Source: Gamsiella multidivaricata
Taxonomy: Eukaryota > Mortierellomycota > Mortierellomycetes > Mortierellales > Mortierellaceae
Direction of reading: 5' to 3'
NCBI RefSeq assembly: GCF_025024155.1
Contig: NW_026251724.1
Coordinates: 372,001-436,000 of the forward strand
Length of the DNA stretch: 64,000 nt
The notes under the pieces were generated by a model. It was not told the origin of the DNA, did no database searches, and worked only from the letters and a program-made list of their open reading frames with translations. A program made the translations under genes and the position numbers. Positions 1-9,884 of the stretch are shown here, one piece after another (position 1 is the first letter of the stretch; each line of letters begins with the position of its first letter).

Positions 1-59
1 CTGGGTGGTATAGTTGTTGTAGGAGTTCTTTGAGCGACCGAACAATAAACAGGACTTAC

Positions 60-411
60 GCCTCGGCCGATCCTCGGTAGCCCATCCAGCTCTGCATTGC
101 CACGATCCTATATCGAGAAAGACAGTCAATGGTCCATAGAGTCAGTCCTCTGTCTCTTTGACTTTCCAGAGCCCTTCTCCACATGGCGATCAGATGGTGA
201 TCAGATCGTGATGAATGCAATCTTTGCAATATCCCTCTAGTGTACCATTGTCGATAACGAGCGGCGTGCTTGTGGACGCAAAGGATTCCTTGTAGTCAGA
301 ATAGTCGGGCGTAGGAGCATACTGCTTCTCCGTTTGCATTGGATACAGCACGACATGATCCTCATCCAGGTCCAGGCCCATGTCCGTGTCCTGTTGCTCT
401 TGCCTTGCCAT
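60..411 (-). CDS. ARP5: Actin-related protein 5, N-terminal part (INO80 complex subunit), runs off the window
   Basis: Two exons of a gene leaving the left edge. Exon 1 is 411-246; it starts with ATG at 411-409, encodes an acidic leader and ends in the actin-fold motif PLVIDNG. A 138-nt GT-AG intron follows. Exon 2 (107-60) encodes SWQCRAGWATEDRPR, ended by a GTAAGT donor at 59. The join gives VIDNGSWQCRAGWATE, the first nucleotide-binding strand of the actin fold in the form typical of Arp5. The last bases at the window edge end in CAG, so the next exon probably starts just outside. In other fungi Arp5 is a nuclear subunit of the INO80 chromatin remodeller. The gene diverges from RPN5, with 340 bp between the two start codons. 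The Arp5 assignment rests on a short N-terminus, so another nuclear Arp is possible but less likely. Confidence 0.75.
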
Positions 412-751
412 GCTGTAGTTGATTCCAAGAGGTACGCTTCTCTACAAGTTCATTGCTCCGCCCAGCGATCCTTGATATTGGATTAAATGCACGTGATGAT
501 CATCGTCATCGAATATGGGTTGATCGCCCACCGAATGAACGCGTTTTTGGGTCCACCAAGTCGAACGCGCAAGCGCCGTGAAAGTGCATCACCGTCTGTT
601 TGTCCCTTTTTTCTTTACCCATTCATTCTCAAACCACTCTGACCGGCACACAGCAACAACAAGCGAACGATATCCAAAGCACCACGCAACTTGGAGCGAA
701 CTAAGACTACAACAACTCACCCTACGACTACCAGTACCAAAGTTACGAACC
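412..751. promoter_or_regulatory. Shared divergent promoter region ARP5/RPN5
   Basis: This 340-bp gap between two divergent start codons must hold both promoters and both 5' UTRs. The RPN5-proximal half is rich in CAA/ACA, which looks like a leader. I see no clear TATA box and no copy of the yeast proteasome element GGTGGCAAA. Confidence 0.5.
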
Positions 752-3042
752 ATGGATGAACCAATCCAAAAAATGGAAAAGGACTGCTCGGACATCGTTG
801 ATGCCCAGTTCCCAGAGATCGATGCTGATGCCAAGGTATGACAGCCTACGTCAAGTTCTCTGTGGCGAATTACTTGCCCTGTGCGCAAATGTTCTATTTG
901 ATGGAGCGAAGGGGTCGTATTTGTACTCAGTACTGATTTTACTCGACTTTGTTCCTCTTTGGATAATCAACTTTTCGACACGAATGCAATTGTAGAGCGG
1001 CAACCTTACCAAGGCATTGGAGCAGCTTTTGTCCCTTGAGAAGCAGACACGTTCCGTAAGTCATGGGTTGCGGATTTATCGAGCTTCTTGGTCATTATCT
1101 GTAATTTGTATCGACGACAGGCATGGCATGGTTGAGACGAAAAACCACTGACAAAGTCTAAAAATCTGTGCCTCAATTTAGTCTGCAGATCTCGCCTCGA
1201 GCACACGCGTGTTGAAGCGTTTCATCCAGCTCACCTTCGAGGCAAATGATTGGAAGTTGATGCAGGAATATATTGTGCTTCTCTCCAAGAAGCATGGTCA
1301 GTTGAAGCAGGCCATCACAAAGATGATCCAGGAATCCATGGATTGCCTTGACAAGACTCCCGACATGAAGACGAAGCTGGAGCTCATCGATACCCTGCGA
1401 ACTGTGACAGACGGAAAGGTAACAGCAGAGATATCAAACCTTTGTTACGCTTGCTTCCTTGAGTGGAAGCTCAGTTTTAAAATGTATCTTTGTACCATTT
1501 CTCATTGCTTGCTTGCTTTATACTGGATAACAGGTCTATCTCGAGGTCGAGCGTGCCCGCGTAACCCGCATTCTGGCCAAGATCAAGGAGGATGAAGGCA
1601 ATGTGACTGACGCTGCCGATATCATGCAGGACCTTCAAGTACGGCGAGATCGTGTTGGACTGAGATAGCATTGCGTGCCTATACTCTAGATCTGTCGGCT
1701 TTTTCTAAGGAGACATTTTCATTGCATATCCTCACTAATCAGAGCATACTATCGTTAACATGTTGAATATTAGGTCGAGACATTTGGATCGATGGAAAGA
1801 CGCGAGAAGACGGACTTTATTTTGGAGCAGATGCGCCTGTGCCTGTTGAAGAGGGACTATATTCGAGCCAACATCATCAGCAAAAAGATCAACATTCGAT
1901 ACTTTAAGGAGACCGATGTCCAGGTATGGTAACCAATGGCTGCACACGACACGCATGCTCATTTCCTGCGGAATTGATGCTTTTACGCCGATTTGCTAAC
2001 GCACTTTCTACCTATGAATACGATTAGGACTTGAAATTGCGCTACTACGACCTGATGATTGAGTACTCGTTGCACGAAAACGAGTATTTGAGCGCGTGCA
2101 AACACTACAGACAAATTTATGACACCCCCTGCATTAAGGAAGACCCAGAGAAGGCCAAGAAGGTATATTGGGCACACCAACACCGAATCGTGAAGGCGTT
2201 TAGTCAATATCTCAATATCTAAGGGTGTATGCCAACTCATTTCAACTTTTCTGTATATTCATCTGTTGCATTTCTTAGGCGGTCGAGAATGCAGTTCTGT
2301 TTGTAGTCCTAGCTCCTTTTGACAATGAGCAGTCGGATCTGATTCAGAGAGTGTACCTGGAGGCAGACGACGTCGAGACTCCTGTCTATAGGTATGTTTG
2401 CCTGCCGCGAAGCGACACCTTGGGGTACGTGCGAAGTGAGTGGTGCATGTTGGTTATACTCACGCTTCTGTTTCCTGTGTATCTGCGGATTCTATGATAG
2501 GGATTTATTGAAGTGCTTCATTACAACGGAGTTGATGCGCTGGTCCATGATTGAGCAAATATATGGACCTATTCTGGGACAGAACCCGGCACTTGCTGGC
2601 GGTGATGAGGCCTCGAGAAAGAGACTGAAGGAGCTTCACAATCGCGTGGTTGAACATGTATGCATTCTGGCGACCTTTACTTACGAATGCAATTAGTGTG
2701 AAGTATAAGGTACGCTAACAATCAGCTCTCTTTTGTCTTGAGTAGAACATCCGGGTTATTGCCAAGTATTATACTCGTATCACAACAAAGCGCCTGACAC
2801 AGCTGCTTGATTTGCCCGACATGGACTGCGAGGGATTCCTATCAAAGCTGGTGGTCTCGAAGACGATCTATGCCAAGATTGATCGGCCAGCGGGAGTCGT
2901 ATCATTTGCGAAGTCGAAGCATCCAAACGAGGTGCTGAATGAGTGGTCGCAGGACATCAATGCACTTTTGGGGCTGATTGAAAAGACGTGCCACTTGATC
3001 ACGAAGGAGGAGATCATCCACAGCATCACAAAGGTCATCTAG
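752..3042 (+). CDS. RPN5: 26S proteasome regulatory subunit Rpn5 (PSMD12), lid component
   Basis: Nine exons: 752-835, 996-1055, 1182-1418, 1534-1638, 1774-1923, 2028-2162, 2279-2391, 2501-2657 and 2746-3042. Together they encode 445 residues, the usual length for Rpn5. All eight introns are GT-AG and keep frame. The protein is helical throughout (helical-repeat stretch [20 protein letters not shown], then an [17 protein letters not shown] segment) and ends in a PCI region around residues 290-420. It closes with the conserved winged-helix tail ([13 protein letters not shown]). In the family, Rpn5 is a structural subunit of the proteasome lid and contacts Rpn11 and the base; it has no catalytic residues. 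ATG at 752 is chosen for its good context (ACCATGG) and because it directly precedes the conserved acidic N-terminus. A probable polyadenylation signal lies at 3120. Confidence 0.93.
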
Positions 3043-3420
3043 AGCGCTTGGACGGAAGGGGGCCAGTTCTGTAAATAGGGTCGCTGCTCAGTCGGACTCG
3101 CATGTTCGCAGACAATCAAAATAAAGAGAGGCGCGTCCACTTTTTTTATAGTTATATACTCACTGTTGCAAGATGATGCGCCTGCAGTATCGCTAGGGGG
3201 TCCAAGGAAGGGCTGAAGTAAACTGGGGGACAAAAGGAGAGGTGGAGGCACAATCTAGGTAATCGAGATGTATGCCCGTGGTTGAGATAGGAATGTGCTT
3301 ACAAGCATCCTAGAACAAACAAGAATGTAGAATAGGCTTCATCCAAAGTCTTTCTTCTCTTTCACACTTTGTCTTCTTTGCTACACTTTCTTTCATACTA
3401 TTCTATCCATCCACATCCGC
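3043..3420. other. Intergenic region RPN5 to Kre9-like gene
   Basis: Holds the RPN5 3' UTR and the promoter of the next gene. Pyrimidine-rich runs (TCTTTCTTCTCTTTC type) just before 3421 are typical of the upstream regions in this window. No gene is seen. Confidence 0.5.
3120..3125 (+). terminator. Probable polyadenylation signal of RPN5
   Basis: AATAAA lies 78 nt after the RPN5 stop codon, followed by T-rich sequence. It is a reasonable 3'-end signal, but no transcript evidence is available. Confidence 0.4.
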
Positions 3421-5298
3421 ATGAAAACCAAGCCAATGTCCTATTCAATACGCACCAAAAGAAAGCTGTCCGTCCTGTGGCTGGCACTCGCCTTATCCGT
3501 CTCGTTCATTTCACAATCTGGATATCCCTTGCCAATCGCATCAGAGCCATTGCCGGCATATACAAAAGACATTGTATATGTACAACTCGAAGCAGCATCA
3601 GGAAAAACGGGCGTTGACAGCGCTCCATCACAATCACCAGCGTCTGCATCAGTCGACAAAAGCCTGAAGGACGGGTCGCGAAAGACCCCTGCAAGGAAGA
3701 ACAAGAAGAAAAAGAAAAAGAAAAAGAAGGTCGTATGGGGACCGCTACCAACTCGACATGGTCTGTTTCGCAGACCCATCTTTGACCAGAGTGTGTCCAA
3801 CTTTTCACTTCAACCGATCCAGGCACCTTGGCGCCATGAGATGCGATACTCTTTAGTATGGTCTTTGGGTCCACAATTCATGGACCAAATCGTAGCTATT
3901 CAACAAAACCATACTCCAGTTGACATCCAGCAAGGCGCTGCAAAGGATACAGATCTCCAAGGGGTTGGTCAGGACAAACGGCCTACCACACCGTACGAAC
4001 TACTCTTGATAGACATCCATCTTGTTCCTCTCGATCCCGCGAGGCCCAGTGAGCTGCTCCTGAGCAAGATACCTTTATCCGTTCTTCGGGCAAGGTTTCA
4101 TCTTAGGACAGAGATCTCTCCGGGCTGGTACCGTTTGGAGATTCATTTCTGGGACAAAGGCAGGAATTCGGATCATCAAGGTACAACAACAACTGAAGCT
4201 TTGGACAAGCATGGTGTGTGGGATCTTTCGACGTCGAGTCTCGTACAATCACCTGGTGTTGCGAAATCGATGGCGTTTGACAGCATACAGGCGCGGGAGG
4301 TCGGCATCTGGAGAGGTGCAGAGGCGATTGAGGTGACGACGCTGAGTCCCGAGTTCAAGGAGTGGAGTGAGTTTGTCGCAACCACGAGCGACAAAGTCCA
4401 TCAGGAGCGATGGAGCGCTGTCGACGCAGGAGAATTCGATTCTGTAATATATTCACAGCAGGAGCAGCAGCAACAGCATCAAAGGAGCACATACGAGAAC
4501 CCGTTCCAGTTGTCCAAAGCGGCTCGCGGTTTCTCAGCCGAACTTCATGATATGATAATGGGCTTGATTTATGGAGTGGGTCGGGCCGATGCGACATCGT
4601 TCGAGCGCGCAGATTTTCCTCAAGAGACCTTCCGGTTCAAGGAAGCGATGGACATCATGACGGGCCGCGACATGGCACCTGACTTCGTGGACGAAGAACT
4701 GGAGGAGATGCAGGAAGAGGGATCGATAGGGAAGGACGTGCAGGAGACTTGGAATACTGCAATCGAACAACTCAATGGGCTGATGACCGTTTGGGACGAT
4801 ACCTCTCCTGATAACGCGGATGACGATGTTATGGACCAGAACGAGAGTTATGGTGCACCATCCACAGATCTTATAGACTTTGGGGTCCGAATCGAACATG
4901 GCAGAGAGATTATCCAACCATGGACGTCGACGACTTGGCGTGCCAATCGCGATAGGACCGTGAGCTGGCAGACATCTGATGGGCTTGTACGGGACCGTAT
5001 GCTCTTAGCTGTGGAGCTGATCAAGGCCCCGGATGTGTCGGTCGAGGCAGGGTCTGTTACCGGGACAAGGGTGAGGACAAGGGCAGAACTGGCCAAGGAG
5101 TCATTGAAGCAACCGTGCGAGGCAGTTCTTACGGACCGCGTGCCGGCGTCGTGGGGAGCGGTGGTGGTACGGATGCCGACATGGGTACTTACAGGGGCGT
5201 ATCAGCTTCGCCTGAAAGGAGTCGGTGGTCAGGGGACGGAGTGGGCGGATGTTAGCCAGCCATTCGTGGTGCAGTCAGACCCATATCTCTACTACTAA
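3421..5298 (+). CDS. Secreted protein with Kre9/Knh1-like beta-sandwich regions
   Basis: Intronless, 625 residues, ATG start. Residues about 13-40 (KRKLSVLWLALALSVSFISQ) form a likely signal peptide. A pure lysine run (about residues 96-106) lies within a basic stretch before the first folded part. The C-terminal part (about 505-625) has the Kre9/KNH layout: IIQPW followed by a TW, then VSWQTSDG, then VVVRMPTWVLTGAYQLRL, and a final FVV. An N-terminal stretch (about 125-245) repeats the W-R-x8-W and GWYRLEI pattern and may be a diverged first copy. Kre9/Knh proteins are secreted O-glycoproteins needed for beta-1,6-glucan in the yeast wall. The match here is structural, from spacing and hydrophobic pattern. 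The middle (about 250-490) is acidic and disordered. Its lack of introns stands out among intron-rich neighbours. Confidence 0.55.
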   Translation: MKTKPMSYSIRTKRKLSVLWLALALSVSFISQSGYPLPIASEPLPAYTKDIVYVQLEAASGKTGVDSAPSQSPASASVDKSLKDGSRKTPARKNKKKKKKKKKVVWGPLPTRHGLFRRPIFDQSVSNFSLQPIQAPWRHEMRYSLVWSLGPQFMDQIVAIQQNHTPVDIQQGAAKDTDLQGVGQDKRPTTPYELLLIDIHLVPLDPARPSELLLSKIPLSVLRARFHLRTEISPGWYRLEIHFWDKGRNSDHQGTTTTEALDKHGVWDLSTSSLVQSPGVAKSMAFDSIQAREVGIWRGAEAIEVTTLSPEFKEWSEFVATTSDKVHQERWSAVDAGEFDSVIYSQQEQQQQHQRSTYENPFQLSKAARGFSAELHDMIMGLIYGVGRADATSFERADFPQETFRFKEAMDIMTGRDMAPDFVDEELEEMQEEGSIGKDVQETWNTAIEQLNGLMTVWDDTSPDNADDDVMDQNESYGAPSTDLIDFGVRIEHGREIIQPWTSTTWRANRDRTVSWQTSDGLVRDRMLLAVELIKAPDVSVEAGSVTGTRVRTRAELAKESLKQPCEAVLTDRVPASWGAVVVRMPTWVLTGAYQLRLKGVGGQGTEWADVSQPFVVQSDPYLYY

Positions 5299-5921
5299 CC
5301 AATTGCGCACTGTATCTGCATGCATGCATCGGGTTTCACAGCAGCCCCACGATTAAAACCAATGAAGAGGATGGAGCTATAAAACTGTAAAAGGGTGTGG
5401 GCTGATGCGATCAAGATATGGCTGTATAGGATGAACCCGAAGAAGGACGATCCGAGCTGCGTCGGTGTGGATGTGGACATGTTCGTGCTCTTTTAGCATG
5501 TCTTGGATTCTTTGGATTTCGTTCCGGGATGTGCCTAAAAGAGGAATGCGCGCGCCCCCCATCCTTTCCCCTCCAACCTACTGGGTTTCATCTTGGTCAG
5601 GGTAAAAGGCCCCGTCAGCATTCTGCATGCGACTAGAACCAGTCTTGCCCCTCACCACTCGGCTGCATTCAGCGCGACGCTCAGGGGAGCAAGGATGATA
5701 CGTCCATATATATATCCGACAGGCTATGAATGTGGGCAGGAACCCAACCCTTGCCCTCCCCCCCCCCCCCCCCCCCCCCACCTGTACCCCGACCTGTCTC
5801 CAGTTGACATCCATCCTTTCACAACCATCCTATCTATACTACTCCCTTATCAGGACAACCCACCTCAGCACACAGCCTCAGCACACAGCCTCAGCTTCAG
5901 CAACAACAGCACAGTACAGAC
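5299..5921. other. Intergenic region with a 22-nt C homopolymer
   Basis: Carries the 3' flank of the Kre9-like gene and the presumed leader of the small ORF at 5922. A pure C run spans 5758-5779, preceded by a short TA repeat at 5706-5713. The stretch before 5922 has the repeated CCTCAGCACACAG unit and AGCAACAACAGC text of a typical fungal 5' UTR. Open frames across the C run code for proline repeats and are not believable genes. Confidence 0.45.
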
Positions 5922-6236
5922 ATGAACGCAGTTGAAGCCTCGTTCTCGCCACTCTCTACCTCATCACAGTTCCCAACCATGGGTGCGATCGACCAACCAG
6001 CTGCAAATATTTCCCTGCCCGATATCGAGGACACCATCCCAGGCAGAGCGCAACCCAGTGGTCCAGGCGGCACGACGAAATCTGCGACATGCCGGGGCGA
6101 TTGTGAGTCCTGCAAGTCCAAACTAGCAGCACCAGGGCCGGCGTCTACGTTGGAAGGAGAATCGATGATAGTCGGCGAGGTGTCTTGTTCGACTACCAGG
6201 CTCCACACCCGAGCTATGATGACCTCCGTTCCATAG
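5922..6236 (+). CDS. Small hypothetical protein (possible first exon)
   Basis: An ATG follows a convincing CA-rich leader and opens a frame of 104 codons. The protein is Ser/Pro-rich and disordered, with a cysteine cluster CRGDCESCKSK near residues 57-67. I do not recognise it. A strong donor-like GTGAGT at 6102 suggests the frame may be cut there. Possible continuations are an exon starting near 6182 that would encode LFDYQAPHPSYDDLRSIVVD, or one near 6201, but neither acceptor is strong. The true 3' structure is therefore open. It could also be noncoding. Confidence 0.3.
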   Translation: MNAVEASFSPLSTSSQFPTMGAIDQPAANISLPDIEDTIPGRAQPSGPGGTTKSATCRGDCESCKSKLAAPGPASTLEGESMIVGEVSCSTTRLHTRAMMTSVP

Positions 6237-9200
6237 TCGTAGATTATTTTCTGCCGGTGCTACTATCGGAAAGAGTATGTAATATATCGTTTTTGTATCC
6301 ATGTGTTTATTGGGCAGACTATATGGTCTCCGAAGGGACTGAAAGGATGAGCAAGGGGGGAAAAGTGAGATGGAAGGGTTCCATCTGTTCATAGTCTACG
6401 ACGTCCGTTTGGAAACGAAGGGGTTCATTCAGAGCAGAAAGACAAGGAGGACAAGGAGGACAACGGTAGCCTAATGGATGTAGGCTAGAGACAAAGTGGG
6501 GTGCAGTGTTGGTCGATCATCATTTGAGTCGATAGCGTTTGAGTTGGAAGAAGGGACCCATTTCCCCACAACGAGCTTGATTGGAATTGGGTAGCACTTT
6601 CCCCGCATTGCAGCGGCAGAAATGCGGCTTTAATATCATTGGGCAATAAGGTGGGATCTTCTGCATCCAACAAAAAGCCTGTTCAAGCACACATTCCCAG
6701 GCGTGTGGTTATGGTTTGTTGGTGTTTGTCGACTCATTGAGGAGGAGGGCGAACGTCATAAAAAGAAAAACGGCTTTCTGGCCGAAGAGGGAGCGTTATT
6801 TTAGGTCTAAGCTTGCGTTTGCTATGCCCCCGTCCGTTCATTCTAGACAATCTCGCGTGGGACAAAAATACCACCGGGTCCATCGAGAGCCTCTTTGTCG
6901 GATTTTTGGTTACCGAGGATTTAACGGTCGTACGAACAAACAAAGCAACCGCAAAAAAAGAAGGGTTGTCGATGGAGCGAGAGATAACTCGGCGCTGTAA
7001 ACAGATATTCCCCGTATTCCCCACTAGATCTCCATGTTGACAGATGATGTACATGTGGATTTAGAAAGCTGTTCATTTCTCTATCTTCCGGATGACGACA
7101 ATCACGGCCGATGTTCGCCATGCACAATGCACTTGCGCTTATTTTATTTTTCCTTGCCTATCTCCCTCTTTCTCTCTCTCTCTATCCCTCTAGCTTGTTG
7201 TCCTCGTTGATCCGAGAGTGCGCGAGCTCAATATGTTGATGTTGATGTTGATGTGCCAATGGGTAAGTGTCTCAATAGTGACAGTGAAATGGCACTGCGC
7301 ATCCATTTGCTTACATGTTGGGTCCATGAGCGGGGGGGAAAGGGTATCGCTTTGTTTGAGCGAATATTGCTTCGGCTATATGGTTCCCGCTCACCCGCCG
7401 TGCTCTGTTGTCGACTCATCGCCTGCATTTTTATTTTATTTTTTGTTGTGCAGGAGGGCGTGGGATTCTTTTCGACAGAAACAAGAAAAAAAATATGCAC
7501 CTCACAAGACCATTAAAAAACGTTTGGGTGCGTACATGCTGTATTCGCTTCACTTGTTGGCAGGACAAGGGAAAAAACCAAAACAAGACTCCGACGGAGC
7601 AAACAAGGGACTTGAATTGCAGCCAGGCAAGTGGATTGTGAGCGGTGGAATCTATGCAGGTTTATCTCAGAACATCAGACGTTGAAAGATCTGGTTTGCA
7701 CATGTTGTTTAAATTGAGCCGTTGCGATAGGTCAGGATCGACAGGAACGGGGTGTTGATCGGGGCCTAAAGAAGACAAGAGAACAAGGTCTCCTGGCCTT
7801 GGTTCATGGCAAATTAAGACAAAAGGGCGATAGCTCACCTCCCAGAGATGCCGTGGATGACTCTTTTTGGAGGAGCTGACGTCGTACACTGCAGTACAGG
7901 GTACGCCATGCATGGCGAGGGAGTAAAAAAAGAAATCGACATCGACAGGCAAAAACTGACACTGTTTACTGTTGTAGATGCCGTGGGATGCATATGTGCG
8001 ACCTACAAGATTTAGCCAGATTTTTTTTTCTTTGGGTATAACGTGGAACATCTTGCGGAGACCTTGGCAAGGCCTAAAAGGGTTTGGCCAATCAGTGATG
8101 TTACCCACAAATATTCAGACTACAAACAGAACCTTAACATATCGGTGGATCCCCGGTAACATCGCATTCATCAGCATCCATCGCATCTTGATATAGACGG
8201 GAGACGGAAAGGTGCGGAAAAAGTGGGTGGATAAACGAGGGAGACAGAGAGGGCATATTATGAAACGGCATTCGAGGTGTGCGAAGGAAAGGAGACAAGG
8301 AGAAGGGAGTGAGGACAAATGAAGAGCGGCCGTAATTCTTGTAATTTTCAGCGCAGCTGTGTTCAAGTACGACGCAATACGAGTATGCACCGAATGACAG
8401 AATAAAAAAAGATTGACCTCCGTGCTAACAAAGACAAGCAAAAAAGCAAAGGAATGAACCAAGAACAGGTGTTCGTTTGTTGTATTTTGTTCCCACAGAT
8501 CATTTACGCACACGCACAAACATGCCCACAGCAGTGGTTTTCTGCCTCATTAAAAAAAAAAACCAAAAAGGCTGCCTTTGTCCGCTCCTCCGTCCGTCCG
8601 TCTGTTAGCCAGTCTCTTTTTTTATTTTTATTTTATTAGTATCTTTTTATATCGATAACATGCTATGCAAGATATCCAAGGCCTCCTTCCTTCCTGTCTC
8701 CTCATTTCTTTTCTTTTATTCTCGTGTTTAATCCCCCCTTCCCTTTCCCTTTTTAACTGCTCTCCTTGCAATTAACAACCAGCAGCAGCAAGATGGACTG
8801 GGAAATGTGAGGTGAAGGTGTGGTGGAAAAACTATATAGTTTACTGGTTTCACAATAAGAAAGTAAGACCAAGGATAAGGATTGGCTATACACGCGGTTG
8901 GTTGGTTAGTTTAGTTTGAGTTTTGTAGTCTGAGTGGATATGTATATCTGTCCCTGGTAAAAAGGCGAATGCAGGTTTGAGCAGCGTTTGCCTGTTTCAT
9001 TACACTCAGATGCATGTCAGTAGCCCAGACCTCTGTGGTTCAGATATACCGCGTCTAACCTATTGCCCATTAGTCTATCCAACTCTCTCGACCGTTCCTT
9101 CTCGGCCTTCCATCGCCAATCTGCCTCTTCCCTCTTTGAGGTTGTCCCTCGTTCTATTTGCCTGCTCCCATTCCGTAAAGACACCGCGCGATTTTTAGAT

Positions 9201-9532
9201 AGCCTACAAACAATACAGATATCAGGCAGCACCGGACATGGACCATGCGAGAGACTGAGATGGGTCTCTCCCTCGCTCGCCTGATTCTCTCACACTATCT
9301 CGTTCTTAGTCCTTTATTCAATACCGTTCATACGACAAAGTGCGATAAATAAAAACGGATTCCCCACTTGTCTCGCCTTCTTTCTTTCTCTTTTTCGTCC
9401 ACTTCCTTTCTCTCATATCCCTCCTCCCCTCTTCCTCCGCTTCATCGACCCTCCTCTTTTTGGTCTCAACCGCCAATCAGCACTCCCCCCTCTCCCCTCC
9501 CCTCTCTCCCTCCCCTCTCCTCCGCATCTTGT
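6237..9532. other. 3.3-kb stretch without a convincing gene
   Basis: No frame here shows a conserved domain, codon bias or good splice context. It has many short homopolymer and pyrimidine runs, for example TC repeats near 7161-7190 and T/A tracts near 7490-7520 and 8550-8640. A minus-strand frame of about 129 codons from the first ATG (roughly 8050 to 7662) is the longest candidate, but it has no recognisable feature. The right end (about 9300-9532) is strongly pyrimidine-rich and is probably PMA1 promoter and leader. A long upstream region suits a very highly expressed gene such as PMA1, or the stretch may hold a noncoding RNA. Confidence 0.4.
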
Positions 9533-9846
9533 GTAAGTAACCCCATCACACACCCCGGCGATCCCCTGCCCCACCCGTCATCCCCTCTCCCCCTCGAATG
9601 ATTCGCCACCAGATCGTTTCGTAGCATCTTCATCCACCCAGGAGCCCTCCTTCCCCCGCCTCTCCCTGCTGGCGACTTCTTCCACCCCAGCAACCGATTC
9701 CTCCATCCATCTTCCACAGCCGATATACAGCCTCCACTGAAATCACTACTGTCCCAATCGCTTCGCACAAAAATAATAATAGTGCATCGCTCTATATGGC
9801 ACTCACTGACATGGCTCTTGCTATCTCTGTCTTTTGTTGCCTATAG
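9533..9846 (+). other. Probable intron in the PMA1 5' UTR
   Basis: A perfect donor GTGT|GTAAGT-type site at 9533 and an acceptor TTGCCTATAG ending at 9846 enclose 314 nt, with a branch-like CACTGAC about 40 nt before the acceptor. The acceptor is only 38 nt before the PMA1 ATG. Leader introns are common in highly expressed fungal genes. Transcript data would settle it. Confidence 0.45.
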
Positions 9847-9884
9847 TCCCCTCACCTCCCTCGTACCTCGGCTCGTTTTAAACC

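Noticed and set aside
7218..7685. 155-codon plus-strand frame
   Set aside because: Starts at a non-ATG codon next to a TGATGT repeat; composition and lack of domains fit noncoding sequence.
7662..8108. 148-codon minus-strand frame
   Set aside because: Starts at GTG; from the first ATG about 129 codons remain with no recognisable feature. Kept only as a remark in the gap description.
9368..9768. Pro/Ser-rich plus-strand and Gly/Arg-rich minus-strand frames before PMA1
   Set aside because: Artefacts of the CT-rich PMA1 leader and its probable intron.
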